Shown one piece after another: positions 19,113-26,857 of a stretch of 64,000 nucleotides of DNA. The stretch comes from Leifsonia williamsii. Its GTDB lineage: Bacteria; Actinomycetota; Actinomycetes; Actinomycetales; Microbacteriaceae. Position numbers and translations under genes: made by a program. How positions within the stretch are numbered: the first letter of the stretch is position 1; every line of letters begins with the position of its first letter. The notes beneath the pieces were generated by a model. The model saw nothing but the letters and a program-made list of their open reading frames with translations. It made no database searches and was not told the DNA's origin. The DNA lies in contig NZ_JAROCF010000001.1 in assembly GCF_030433685.1 (NCBI RefSeq), positions 2,666,001 to 2,730,000 on the forward strand. Reading direction: 5' to 3'.

Positions 19113-19182
19113 AGCATAAACCCGAACGACGCTTGCTTTTGGAAAACCGAGTGACGTATGGTTTTCCCACCATTCATGGTGG
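19113..19182. promoter_or_regulatory. divergent tetR/MFS promoters with inverted-repeat operator
   Basis: The inverted repeat GGAAAACC (19141-19148), 11-nt spacer, GGTTTTCC (19160-19167) lies between TetR and its presumed targets. Rightward, TTGCTT (19133-19138), an 18-nt spacer and TATGGT (19157-19162) form a promoter whose spacer and -10 are covered by the repeat. Leftward, TATGCT (19118-19113) serves tetR. A second palindrome CCACCAT-TC-ATGGTGG (19167-19182) sits at the predicted rightward start. TetR binding to the first repeat is the simplest reading. Confidence 0.6.
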
Positions 19183-19205
19183 ATGGTGAGAGGACCCCCA
19201 CGACA

Positions 19206-20531
19206 ATGACGTCAGACACCTCCGTGCCGACCGGCGAGACCCTGCCGGAACCCGGGCCCACCGCACCCGTCACGACCAACACCTTCGTCGGCACCGCCTC
19301 CGGCAACGACGATCCGCCCGCGCCCATCAAGGGCCTGCGGCGGCTGATGGTGTGGATCATCCCCGCCAACCTCGGCATCTACCTGATCTGGGGAGCGCTG
19401 CCCGGCATCCTGCTCCCGCAGCAGATCACGGTGCTGTTCGGCCAGAAGGACCAGGTCGCCAACCTCGCCATCGTCGCCACCATCGGCGCCTTCGCGGCGA
19501 TGATCGCGCAGCCGATCGCCGGGCAGATCTCCGACCGGACCCGGTCGCGCTTCGGCCGGCGCGCGCCGTGGATCATCATCGGCTCGCTGGCGGGCGGCCT
19601 TTCGCTGATCGGGCTCGCCTTCGCGAACTCGTTGGTCGGCGTCATCATCGCGTGGACGCTCGTCCAGATCAGCTACAACTTCGCGCAGGGTCCGCTGACG
19701 GCGGTCATGCCCGATCGCGTGCCGCTCAAGCGCCGCGGCACCTTCGCCGCCCTGTCCGGCATCGGCCTGATGGTCGGCGCGCTCGGCGGCTCCATCATCG
19801 GCTCGCTGTTCTTCAACAGCGTCGCGGTCGGCTACGTCTTCTTCGCCGTGTTCTCCGTCGTCGTGCTCAGCCTGTTCGTCCTCGTCAACCCGGACTACTC
19901 GAGCGCCCGCATCGAGCGCGAGCCGTTCACCCTAGTGGAGTTCCTCAAGACGTTCTGGGTGAACCCGGTCGCGCATCCCGACTTCTTCTGGGCATTCACC
20001 GGCCGGCTGCTGCTCTACACCGGCTACTTCGCCGTCACGGGCTACCAGCTCTTCCTGCTCTCCAACTACTTCAAGGTCGCCCACCCGGAGCAGATCATCC
20101 CGCTGCTCGGGATGCTGAGCCTCGTCGGCATCATCGTCTCCACCGTCATCGCCGGGCCGCTCTCCGACAAGGTGGGCCGGCGCAAGCCCTTCGTCTTCGC
20201 CTCCGCCGCCGTGGTCAGCCTGGCCTTCCTGCTGCCGTGGATGTGGCAGGACGTGACCGCCTGGATCATCATGACCGTCATCGCGGGCTTCGGCTTCGGC
20301 ATGTTCCAGGCGGTGGACACCGCGCTGATGAGCGAGGTGCTCCCGTCGGCCAAGTCGTTCGCGAAGGACCTCGGCGTCGTGAACATCGCGGCCACCCTCC
20401 CGCAGACGCTCGCCCCCGGCGTCGCGGGCGCCATCATCCTCGCCTTCGGGTACTCCGCGCTCTTCCCGATCGCGATCGTCCTCGGCATCCTGGGGGCGCT
20501 GGCCGTGTGGCCGATCAAGGCGACCCGCTGA
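19206..20531 (+). CDS. MFS transporter
   Basis: A 441-residue permease with about 12 hydrophobic segments after a ~45-residue hydrophilic N-terminus. Loop motifs typical of the superfamily are seen after TM2 (GQISDRTRSRFGRRAPW) and in the second half (GPLSDKVGRRKPFV). It is translated from ATG 19206 with GAGAGGA upstream, and the GH3 gene follows after 23 bp, so it probably imports the glycoside or sugar that GH3 processes in the cytoplasm. The exact substrate is not evident. It is presumably controlled by the divergent TetR protein. Confidence 0.88.
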   Translation: MTSDTSVPTGETLPEPGPTAPVTTNTFVGTASGNDDPPAPIKGLRRLMVWIIPANLGIYLIWGALPGILLPQQITVLFGQKDQVANLAIVATIGAFAAMIAQPIAGQISDRTRSRFGRRAPWIIIGSLAGGLSLIGLAFANSLVGVIIAWTLVQISYNFAQGPLTAVMPDRVPLKRRGTFAALSGIGLMVGALGGSIIGSLFFNSVAVGYVFFAVFSVVVLSLFVLVNPDYSSARIEREPFTLVEFLKTFWVNPVAHPDFFWAFTGRLLLYTGYFAVTGYQLFLLSNYFKVAHPEQIIPLLGMLSLVGIIVSTVIAGPLSDKVGRRKPFVFASAAVVSLAFLLPWMWQDVTAWIIMTVIAGFGFGMFQAVDTALMSEVLPSAKSFAKDLGVVNIAATLPQTLAPGVAGAIILAFGYSALFPIAIVLGILGALAVWPIKATR

Positions 20532-20554
20532 CCATCACCATCGAAAGGAACCCC

Positions 20555-22834
20555 ATGACCGACACCACGACCGGCGCGCGCGCCGATCTGACCGGCCTGA
20601 CCGTCGAGGAGAAGGCGGCGCTGACCAGCGGCGAGAGCTTCTGGCGCACCAAGGCCGTCGGCGACATCCCCTCCGTCATGCTGACCGACGGGCCGCACGG
20701 CCTGCGCAAGCAGCGGGAGGGCGGCGACCACCTCGGGATCGGCGACAGCGTCCCGGCCACCTGCTTCCCGCCGGCGGTGGCCCTCGGCTCCTCGTGGGAC
20801 GCGGAGCTCGCCGAGCGGGTCGGCACCGCCCTGGGCGTCGAGTCGTCCATCGAGGACGTCGCGGTCATCCTCGGCCCCGGCATCAACATCAAGCGCTCCC
20901 CGCTGTGCGGCCGCAACTTCGAGTACCTCAGCGAGGACCCGATCGTCTCGGGCGTGCTCGGCGCCGGGATCGTGCGCGGCATCCAGTCGCAGGGCGTCGG
21001 CGCATCGCTCAAGCACTTCGCGGCGAACAACCAGGAGGACGACCGGATGCGGTCCTCGTCCGACGTGGACCCGCGTCCGCTCCGCGAGATCTACCTGCGC
21101 GGCTTCCAGCGCGTGGTCGAGGACGCCCAGCCGCACACGGTGATGTGCTCGTACAACCGCATCAACGGCGTGTTCGCCTCCGAGAACCCCTGGCTGCTGA
21201 CGGACGTGCTGCGCGGCGAGTGGGGCTTCGAGGGGCTCGTGGTCTCGGACTGGGGAGCGGTGAACGACCGCGTCGCCGCGCTGCGCGCGGGGCTCGACCT
21301 CGAGATGCCCAGCTCCGGCGGCATCACGGACGCGCAGGTCGTCGCGGCGGTGCGGGACGGCAGCCTCGACGAGGCGGTGCTCGACGCGTCGGCGCAGCGC
21401 AACGCCGACCTCGCCGTCCGCTGGGCGGCGACCGAGCGGGTGGAGGGTCCGCTCGACGTCGACGCGCACCACGCGCTCGCCCGCGAGGCGGCCTCCCGCT
21501 CCATCGTGCTGCTCAAGAACGACGCGGTCGACGGCGCCCCGCTGCTCCCGCTGCGCGACGACCAGTCCCTCGCGGTCATCGGCGCGTTCGCCGAGAAGCC
21601 GCGCTACCAGGGCGCCGGCTCGTCGATGATCCACCCGACCCGCCTGGACGACGCGCTCACCTCGATCCGCGCCGTCGCTCCGCAGGCCGCGTACGCCCCC
21701 GGCTTCTCGCTCGCGATCGACGCGAGCGAGGAGGAGACGCGACGGCTGCGCGAGGAGGCGGTCGCCGCCGCGGCCGGCGCGACGGTCGCGGTCGTGTTCG
21801 CCGGGCTCCCGGCGCGGCTGGAGTCGGAGGGGTACGACCGGGAGGACATCGACCTCCCGGCCGACCAGCTCGCCCTCATCGACGCTGTCGTCGCGGTCAA
21901 CCCGCGCACGGTGGTCGTGCTGTCGAACGGCGGCGTGGTCGCCCTCCCGTTCGCGCAGTCGGTGCCGGCGATCGTGGAGGCGTGGCTGCTCGGTCAGGCC
22001 GGCGGCTCCGCCACGGCGGACGTGCTGTTCGGCGCCGTCTCGCCGTCGGGCAAGCTCACGGAGACCGTCCCGCTGCGGCTGGAGGACACCCCTGCGTTCC
22101 TCAACTTCCCGGGAGAGGAGGGACACGTCCGCTACGGCGAGGGCCTCTTCGTCGGCTACCGCTGGTACGACGCCCGCCGGATGGAGGTCGCGTTCCCGTT
22201 CGGCCACGGCCTCTCGTACACGACCTTCGGCTACGGGGAGGCGACGGCTGCGCCCAGGGCGGACGGCGGCATCGAGGTCCGCGTGACCGTCACCAACACC
22301 GGGGACCGCGCGGGCCGCGAGGTCGTGCAGATCTACGCGTCGCTGCCCGGCTCCCGGGTGCAGCGCGCGCCGCGCGAGCTGAAGGGCTTCGCGTCGGTGG
22401 AGCTGGCGCCGGGGGAGTCGCGAGAGGTCGCGATCACGGTCCGCCGCGAGGACCTCGCGTACTGGGACGTGCGCGCCGACCGCTGGATCGTGGAGGGCGG
22501 CGAGTACGTCGTCGAGGTCGGCGCATCCAGCCGCGACCTCCGCACGTCGGCGACGGTCGCGGTGGCGGGCGACGAGGTCCGCCTCCCGCTCACGCGCGAG
22601 TCGTCGCTCGCCGAGGTCATGGCGCATCCGGTGGCGGGGCCGATGGTCCAGCAGGCGCTGGCCGGGATGTCGCAGATGCTCGAGGGGGCGTCGGCGATCA
22701 TGCCCGAGGGCGTGTCGATGGACAAGATGATGGGCTCGTTCCCGATCGGCCGCATCGGCATGATGGCCGGCGGACAGGTCAGCCCCGAGATGATCGACGG
22801 TCTGCTCGCCGCGGCGAACGCGCCGCAGCAGTAG
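20555..22834 (+). CDS. glycoside hydrolase family 3 (beta-glucosidase-like)
   Basis: A 759-residue cytoplasmic enzyme (no signal peptide). The order is the GH3 N-terminal barrel with the nucleophile Asp in GLVVSDWGAVNDR (about residue 233), the GH3 C-terminal domain (LLPLRDDQSLAVIGAFA; GSSMIHP), and a fibronectin-III-like domain (FPFGHGLSYTTFGYG; GREVVQIYASLPGS). The KHFAANNQE segment is typical of beta-glucosidases. A ~65-residue Met-rich tail follows, which is unusual. The ribosome site GAAAGGAA is strong. Together with the MFS permease it forms a TetR-controlled glycoside-use operon. Substrate specificity is not certain. Confidence 0.92.
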   Translation: MTDTTTGARADLTGLTVEEKAALTSGESFWRTKAVGDIPSVMLTDGPHGLRKQREGGDHLGIGDSVPATCFPPAVALGSSWDAELAERVGTALGVESSIEDVAVILGPGINIKRSPLCGRNFEYLSEDPIVSGVLGAGIVRGIQSQGVGASLKHFAANNQEDDRMRSSSDVDPRPLREIYLRGFQRVVEDAQPHTVMCSYNRINGVFASENPWLLTDVLRGEWGFEGLVVSDWGAVNDRVAALRAGLDLEMPSSGGITDAQVVAAVRDGSLDEAVLDASAQRNADLAVRWAATERVEGPLDVDAHHALAREAASRSIVLLKNDAVDGAPLLPLRDDQSLAVIGAFAEKPRYQGAGSSMIHPTRLDDALTSIRAVAPQAAYAPGFSLAIDASEEETRRLREEAVAAAAGATVAVVFAGLPARLESEGYDREDIDLPADQLALIDAVVAVNPRTVVVLSNGGVVALPFAQSVPAIVEAWLLGQAGGSATADVLFGAVSPSGKLTETVPLRLEDTPAFLNFPGEEGHVRYGEGLFVGYRWYDARRMEVAFPFGHGLSYTTFGYGEATAAPRADGGIEVRVTVTNTGDRAGREVVQIYASLPGSRVQRAPRELKGFASVELAPGESREVAITVRREDLAYWDVRADRWIVEGGEYVVEVGASSRDLRTSATVAVAGDEVRLPLTRESSLAEVMAHPVAGPMVQQALAGMSQMLEGASAIMPEGVSMDKMMGSFPIGRIGMMAGGQVSPEMIDGLLAAANAPQQ

Positions 22835-22933
22835 CGCCTCCACGGGGCGCGACATGCCGTCACAGCACCCGCGTGACGGCGTGTCGGGACCCTCGCGTTC
22901 CGGCGGGGTGGGCCGTGGGGCTAGCGTGGCCGC

Positions 22934-23686
22934 ATGCCCGACGGCCCTTACCGCTGGTTCGTCTACGCCGAGCTCGCCCTCGCCGCGGTGACCTTCGTCG
23001 CCCTCCAGTTCGTGGTCGCGCCGTACGGCGGGCGGCACGGACGGACGGGCTGGGGGCCGACCGTGCCCTCCCGCGTCGGCTGGGTGGTGATGGAGGCGCC
23101 GGCCTCCCTGCTGTTCCTGGCCTTCTACCTGCTGGGGGAGCACCGCGGCGAACTCGTGCCGCTGCTGCTCCTGCTGCTGTGGCAGGCCCACTACGTACAG
23201 CGCGCCTTCGTGTACCCGTTCCTCATGCGGTCGGGGTCGCGGATGCCGGTGCTGGTGATGGTGCTGGCCATCGGCTTCAACCTCCTCAACGCCTGGGTCA
23301 ACGCGCGCTGGGTCTCGCAGTACGGCGACTACCCGGTCGGCTGGCTCGCCGATCCGCGGTTCTGGGTCGGCGTGGCGCTGTTCGCTGGCGGGTACGTGCT
23401 GAACGTGTCGTCGGATCGGAGGCTGCGGAGGCTGCGCCGGCAGGGCGACGGCTACCGCATCCCGCGCGGGGGCGGGTTCCGGTTCGTGTCGAGCCCGAAC
23501 TACCTCGGCGAGATGATCGAGTGGACGGGCTGGGCCGTGGCGACCTGGTCGCTCGCCGGAGCCGCCTTCGCGCTGTACACGATCGCGAACCTGGCGCCGC
23601 GCGCGATGGCCAATCACCGCTGGTACCGCGAGACGTTCGACGACTATCCCGCCGACCGGAAGGCGCTGGTGCCGTTCGTGCTGTAG
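22934..23686 (+). CDS. 3-oxo-5-alpha-steroid 4-dehydrogenase/DUF1295-like membrane protein
   Basis: A 250-residue polytopic protein with about six hydrophobic segments. The C-terminal part (GGGFRFVSSPNYLGEMIEW; ANLAPRAMANHRWYRETF; DYPADRKALVPFVL) has the NADPH-binding signature of steroid 5-alpha-reductases and related DUF1295/ICMT-fold enzymes, and resembles the eukaryotic SRD5A type. The natural bacterial substrate (sterol, enoyl-lipid or other) is unknown. The ATG at 22934 follows TAGCGT (22922-22927) by 6 nt (leaderless). It stands alone, not linked to steroid catabolism genes. Confidence 0.82.
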   Translation: MPDGPYRWFVYAELALAAVTFVALQFVVAPYGGRHGRTGWGPTVPSRVGWVVMEAPASLLFLAFYLLGEHRGELVPLLLLLLWQAHYVQRAFVYPFLMRSGSRMPVLVMVLAIGFNLLNAWVNARWVSQYGDYPVGWLADPRFWVGVALFAGGYVLNVSSDRRLRRLRRQGDGYRIPRGGGFRFVSSPNYLGEMIEWTGWAVATWSLAGAAFALYTIANLAPRAMANHRWYRETFDDYPADRKALVPFVL

Positions 23687-23754
23687 CCGCCTCGACCCCG
23701 CGATGTCGGTGGTCGCGTCTAGCGTCGGCCGGAGCAGGTGAGGAGGTGGAGGCG

Positions 23755-24822
23755 GTGCCCGAGAGCGTCGAGCAGTGGTGGGCGCGCCGCCAGTGGTCGA
23801 AGGGCGTGGCCGTCCCGTACGCGATCGGCACCTACCGGAGCGACTGGGAACGGTACCCGACGCTGATCCGGCAGTACCATCCCGACCTCAACCACGGCAT
23901 CGTGCTCAGCCAGGTGCCGCCCGCCGCCGACGTGTACCTGCTGTGGGAGTGCGACGCGGGCCACCGCTTCATCGCGACGCCCGAGGAGCAGCGGTCCCGC
24001 CCCGGCGGCACGCGCCGACGCTCTGTGTGGTGCCCGCGCTGCACCGAGCTGGCCGTGCCGAAGCGCATCCACCTGCCGCAGCCCGACGCGGGCGTGCACA
24101 TCTGCGGCCACGAGCGCGACCCGCGGAGGATCGAGGCCGACCCCGGCGACGACCGCTGCTACCTGTGCCGGCGGCTCGACCGCACCGAGCTCACCCGCGA
24201 GCAGCTCGTCAGCATGGCCGCGCCCGGCTCCCGCGTCGCGCTGTCGGCGGAGAACGGCACGGCGGCGACGTATTCGTGGCAGTGCCCCGCCGGGCACCCG
24301 GTGTACCGGGCGACGGTCGAGCGCATCCTCGGCGGCCGGCGCTGCCCCACCTGCCGCCACGCCCGCGGGGGAGCGGACGCGGTCGCTCCCGGCGAGGCGT
24401 TCGTCAGCCGCTGGGCCCCTGCGCCCGCTTCCGCGGCCGAGCCCGAGCTCAAGCGCCTGCTGGCGGAGCGGCTCGACGTCGACCTCGGACGCAACGCGGT
24501 GCGGACGGCGCGGCCGTTCCACTCGCACCTCGAGGTGTGGCCCGACATCCTCATCCCCGAGCTGCGGGTCGCCGTCGAGTACGACACGACCGGCCGGCAC
24601 GGTCTCGAGCACGTCGGGCCGCGGGAGGCGTCCGACCGCGCCAAGGACCGGCTGCTGCGCGCCGTCGGCTGGGAGGTCGTGCGGGTCCGCTGCGGCAAGC
24701 TCCAGCCGATCGGTCCGCACGACCTGGTCGCCGGCGGGGTGACGGCCACGCTGGCGCAGCGGATCGTGGACCGGCTCGGCGAGATCCGGGGGGAGCTGTT
24801 CGTGGCGGCGTACCTGCGCTGA
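23755..24822 (+). CDS. zinc-ribbon protein with C-terminal Vsr/DUF559-like endonuclease domain
   Basis: A 355-residue protein. Residues about 35-105 are a DUF4379-like zinc ribbon (LLWECDAGHRF, VWCPRCTE). About 115-215 is a second cysteine-rich unit (HICGHERD, CYLCRR, WQCPAGHPVY, CPTCRHA). The last ~120 residues are a restriction-endonuclease-like domain with the Vsr/DUF559 core: Asp in WPDILIPEL, E-x-D in VAVEYD, then DRAKDRLLRAVGWEVVRVR. GTG 23755 has AGGAGG 8 nt upstream. There is no methyltransferase or toxin partner nearby, so this is an orphan nuclease. It ends directly at a block of four 19-bp tandem repeats. DNA cleavage or repair is predicted; the target is unknown. Confidence 0.75.
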   Translation: MPESVEQWWARRQWSKGVAVPYAIGTYRSDWERYPTLIRQYHPDLNHGIVLSQVPPAADVYLLWECDAGHRFIATPEEQRSRPGGTRRRSVWCPRCTELAVPKRIHLPQPDAGVHICGHERDPRRIEADPGDDRCYLCRRLDRTELTREQLVSMAAPGSRVALSAENGTAATYSWQCPAGHPVYRATVERILGGRRCPTCRHARGGADAVAPGEAFVSRWAPAPASAAEPELKRLLAERLDVDLGRNAVRTARPFHSHLEVWPDILIPELRVAVEYDTTGRHGLEHVGPREASDRAKDRLLRAVGWEVVRVRCGKLQPIGPHDLVAGGVTATLAQRIVDRLGEIRGELFVAAYLR

Positions 24823-24896
24823 GCACCCCACTCGTGCGTGAGCACCCCACTCGTGCGTGAGCGCCCCACTCGTGCGTGACCACCCCACTCGTGCGT
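24821..24896. repeat. four tandem 19-bp repeats after the zinc-ribbon nuclease gene
   Basis: Copies lie at 24821-24839, 24840-24858, 24859-24877 and 24878-24896. The unit is gagcaccccactcgtgcgt; copies 1 and 2 are identical, copy 3 has one change and copy 4 one change. The first copy overlaps the TGA of the nuclease gene. There are no spacers, so it is not CRISPR-like. I did not notice the unit elsewhere in the window. Confidence 0.9.
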
Positions 24897-24911
24897 GTCG
24901 GGGCCGCTGGG

Positions 24912-24917
24912 TACTCT
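24912..24917 (+). promoter_or_regulatory. -10 box for the VOC gene
   Basis: TACTCT lies 44 nt before the ATG at 24962, directly after the tandem repeats, so those repeats occupy the -35 and upstream region of this promoter. Confidence 0.35.
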
Positions 24918-24961
24918 GGGCCGCGTACGGCTCGATCGGACCTCACGAAGGAGAACGCGTC

Positions 24962-25387
24962 ATGCCCACGATCCTCAACCCCTACCTCAACTTCCGCGGC
25001 CAGGCGCGGGAGGCGATGGACTTCTACCAGTCGGTGTTCGGCGGCACGGTGCAGCGCAGCACGTTCGCCGACTTCCAGATGAGCGAGGACCCGTCGGAGG
25101 CCGACCAGATCATGCACTCGCAGCTCACCACCGACACCGGCTTCACGCTCATGGCCGCCGATGTGCCCGCGCGGATGGACCTCAACGAGGGCTCGTCCAT
25201 CTCCATCTCGCTGAGCGGCGACGACGAGGCGCAGCTCACCGGCTTCTACGACCGGCTGGTCGACGGCGGCACCGTGATCGAACCGCTGGCGAAGGCGCCG
25301 TGGGGCGACAGCTTCGGGATGCTGGTGGACCGGTTCGGCGTGCAGTGGCTGGTGAACATCGCCGGGAGCCCGGCGCAGCCCGCCTGA
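24962..25387 (+). CDS. VOC family protein (PhnB-like)
   Basis: A 141-residue protein of the vicinal-oxygen-chelate fold, PhnB/3-demethylubiquinone-methyltransferase-like subgroup (LNPYLNFRGQAREAMDFYQS; MHSQLTTDTGFTLMAADVP; WGDSFGMLVDRFGVQWLVN). Members with this pattern are often annotated as glyoxalase/bleomycin-resistance-like; the specific activity is unknown. AAGGAGAA lies about 9 nt before the ATG. A 17-bp direct duplication spans its stop codon. Confidence 0.88.
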   Translation: MPTILNPYLNFRGQAREAMDFYQSVFGGTVQRSTFADFQMSEDPSEADQIMHSQLTTDTGFTLMAADVPARMDLNEGSSISISLSGDDEAQLTGFYDRLVDGGTVIEPLAKAPWGDSFGMLVDRFGVQWLVNIAGSPAQPA

Positions 25388-25428
25388 CCCCGCAGCCCGC
25401 CTGACCCCGTGGGCCGGGGGCGGCGCGC

Positions 25429-26142
25429 TCAGGCCGCGCCGTGCGCGCTCAGCCAGGCCAGCGGCTCGATGGCGGCGCCGTTGCCCGGGCGGACCTCGAA
25501 GTGGAGGTGCGCTCCCGTCGAGACGCCCGTGTTGCCGACGGCGGCGATCGCCTGACCCGCGGTGACGGCCTGCCCGGGGGAGACGAGGACCGAGCCGACC
25601 GCGAGGTGGCAGTACACGGTGGTGACGTTCTCGCCCTGCAGGTCGTGGTCGATCCGCAGGGACACGCCGCAGCCGCCGTCGTCGGAGAGGACCGCCTCGC
25701 GGACCACGCCGGCGGCGGCCGCGTGCACGGGCACGCCGGCGCCCGGCGCGAAGTCGACACCCTGGTGGTTGGTCGAGGCGCCCGCCGTCGGGGCGCTGCG
25801 CGCGCCGAACCCGTCGCTGATCGTCGCGCCGGCACCGACCGGCCAGAGCACGGCCGGAGGCGGGGGCGGCGGCGGCGTGTAGGTCGCCGTCAGGCCGTCG
25901 CGGCTGACGGCGCTCAGCTCGACGTCGGAGGCGACGGCCAGCGTCTGCGGCGAGCGCCCGTCCACGAGCGCGACGGGCGCGACGCCGGTGGACGCATGGT
26001 TCGGCGTCGCGGGCGAGGCAGCCGTCGATGCGGCCGCGGTCGCGGCCGGCGGCGCGGCATGGACCGGCGGCACGAGTGCGGTGACGGAGGCTCCGATGAG
26101 GAGTGCGGACAGGGAGATGTTGCGTGCAGTGGCAGAGATCAC
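25429..26142 (-). CDS. secreted M23 family metallopeptidase
   Basis: A 237-residue exported protein. A signal peptide (basic N-end ATARN, hydrophobic SLSALLIGASVTALV, cleavage near VHAAPP) is followed by an Ala/Pro-rich linker with eight prolines in TYTPPPPPPPA and a lysostaphin-type domain. The zinc ligands are present: HQGVDFAPGAG (HxxxD) and HLHFEV (HxH), plus YCHLA. It should cleave peptidoglycan cross-bridges or stem peptides and assist wall remodelling. The GTG at 26142 gives a good signal peptide but has no ribosome site; 12 cytosines lie 8 nt upstream on the coding strand. Confidence 0.82.
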   Translation of the reverse strand: MISATARNISLSALLIGASVTALVPPVHAAPPAATAAASTAASPATPNHASTGVAPVALVDGRSPQTLAVASDVELSAVSRDGLTATYTPPPPPPPAVLWPVGAGATISDGFGARSAPTAGASTNHQGVDFAPGAGVPVHAAAAGVVREAVLSDDGGCGVSLRIDHDLQGENVTTVYCHLAVGSVLVSPGQAVTAGQAIAAVGNTGVSTGAHLHFEVRPGNGAAIEPLAWLSAHGAA

Positions 26143-26150
26143 GAAGAAGA

Positions 26151-26162
26151 GGGGGGGGGGGG
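26151..26162. repeat. homopolymer tract of 12 G (C on the coding strand)
   Basis: An uninterrupted run of 12 guanines immediately before the start of the secreted M23 peptidase gene, the longest homopolymer noticed in the window. Such tracts are slippage-prone in replication and also error-prone in sequencing. Confidence 0.9.
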
Positions 26163-26317
26163 ATCGGGTGCGGGGGGAGGATGCCCACGATGTCGGGTGC
26201 GGGCGGATGCCGACGGGAAGCGGCGTTACTCCAGTCTGACATTTCACCCTGGCCGCTCCCTGGGCGGAGCCGCAAAGAACCCTGGTGCCGTCGCTGCCGA
26301 GCCCGCACAATGAGCCC

Positions 26318-26818
26318 ATGGACCAGCCTGCCGAACCGTCCGGGCCCGTGCTGGTGGGCGTCTGCCCCGGCCAGCCCCTCCCGGTGGTGCAGGAGGCCGC
26401 ACGGCTCGCCGCGGCGCTCGACCGCCCCCTCCTCTGCGCGTACGTCACCGCCGACAGCTACCTGACGGAGTGGGACCGCGCGGCCCTGCGCGACGACGCC
26501 TCCCTGCATCCGGGCCCGCTCGACGAGGAGGACGGCCAGCACGCCCTGCACCTGGCGCGCGCCATCGACGAGGTCGCGGCCGGCGCCGGAGCGGCGTGGA
26601 CGTTGCGCGTGCTCGGCGGCGACCCTCCGCACGCCCTGATGCGCCTCGCGGACGAGGCCGACGCGCGGCTCGTCGTGGTCGGCACCCGTCGCCGCGGCCC
26701 CGGTCACGCCGTCGAGAGCTGGCTCGCCGGCTCGGTCGGGACCCGGATCGCGCACGACCAGACCCGCCCGGTCGTCGTCGTGCCGGTGCTGGGCTACCGG
26801 GGACCGACGCTCACCTGA
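26318..26818 (+). CDS. universal stress protein
   Basis: A 166-residue UspA-fold protein. The beta-alpha core starts at VLVGVCPGQ, and the C-terminal nucleotide-binding pattern appears as VVVGTRRRGPGHAVESWLAG then SVGTRIAHDQTRPVVVVP (compare G-2x-G-9x-G(S/T)). A charged insertion (ALRDDASLHPGPLDEEDGQH) is present in the middle. A role in stress survival via ATP or nucleotide binding is typical of the family. The ATG at 26318 has no Shine-Dalgarno; CACAAT 6 nt upstream may be a weak leaderless box. Confidence 0.85.
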   Translation: MDQPAEPSGPVLVGVCPGQPLPVVQEAARLAAALDRPLLCAYVTADSYLTEWDRAALRDDASLHPGPLDEEDGQHALHLARAIDEVAAGAGAAWTLRVLGGDPPHALMRLADEADARLVVVGTRRRGPGHAVESWLAGSVGTRIAHDQTRPVVVVPVLGYRGPTLT

Positions 26819-26857
26819 ACGGGCGCAGGCTGCGCCTTCCCGCTCAGTGCTGCCGGC

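Noticed and set aside
20066-23617. A 1183-codon antisense frame across the MFS, GH3 and reductase-like genes
   Set aside because: Composition is Arg/His/Gln/Ala-rich without motifs, and it spans three convincing genes on the other strand; high GC makes such frames common.
24821-24896. CRISPR-like array
   Set aside because: The four 19-bp units are directly abutting without spacers and no cas genes are near.
26143-26448. N-terminal extension of the M23 peptidase to an ATG at 26448
   Set aside because: The extension crosses the G12 tract and the antisense of the universal stress gene, and would bury a good signal peptide; GTG 26142 is preferred.
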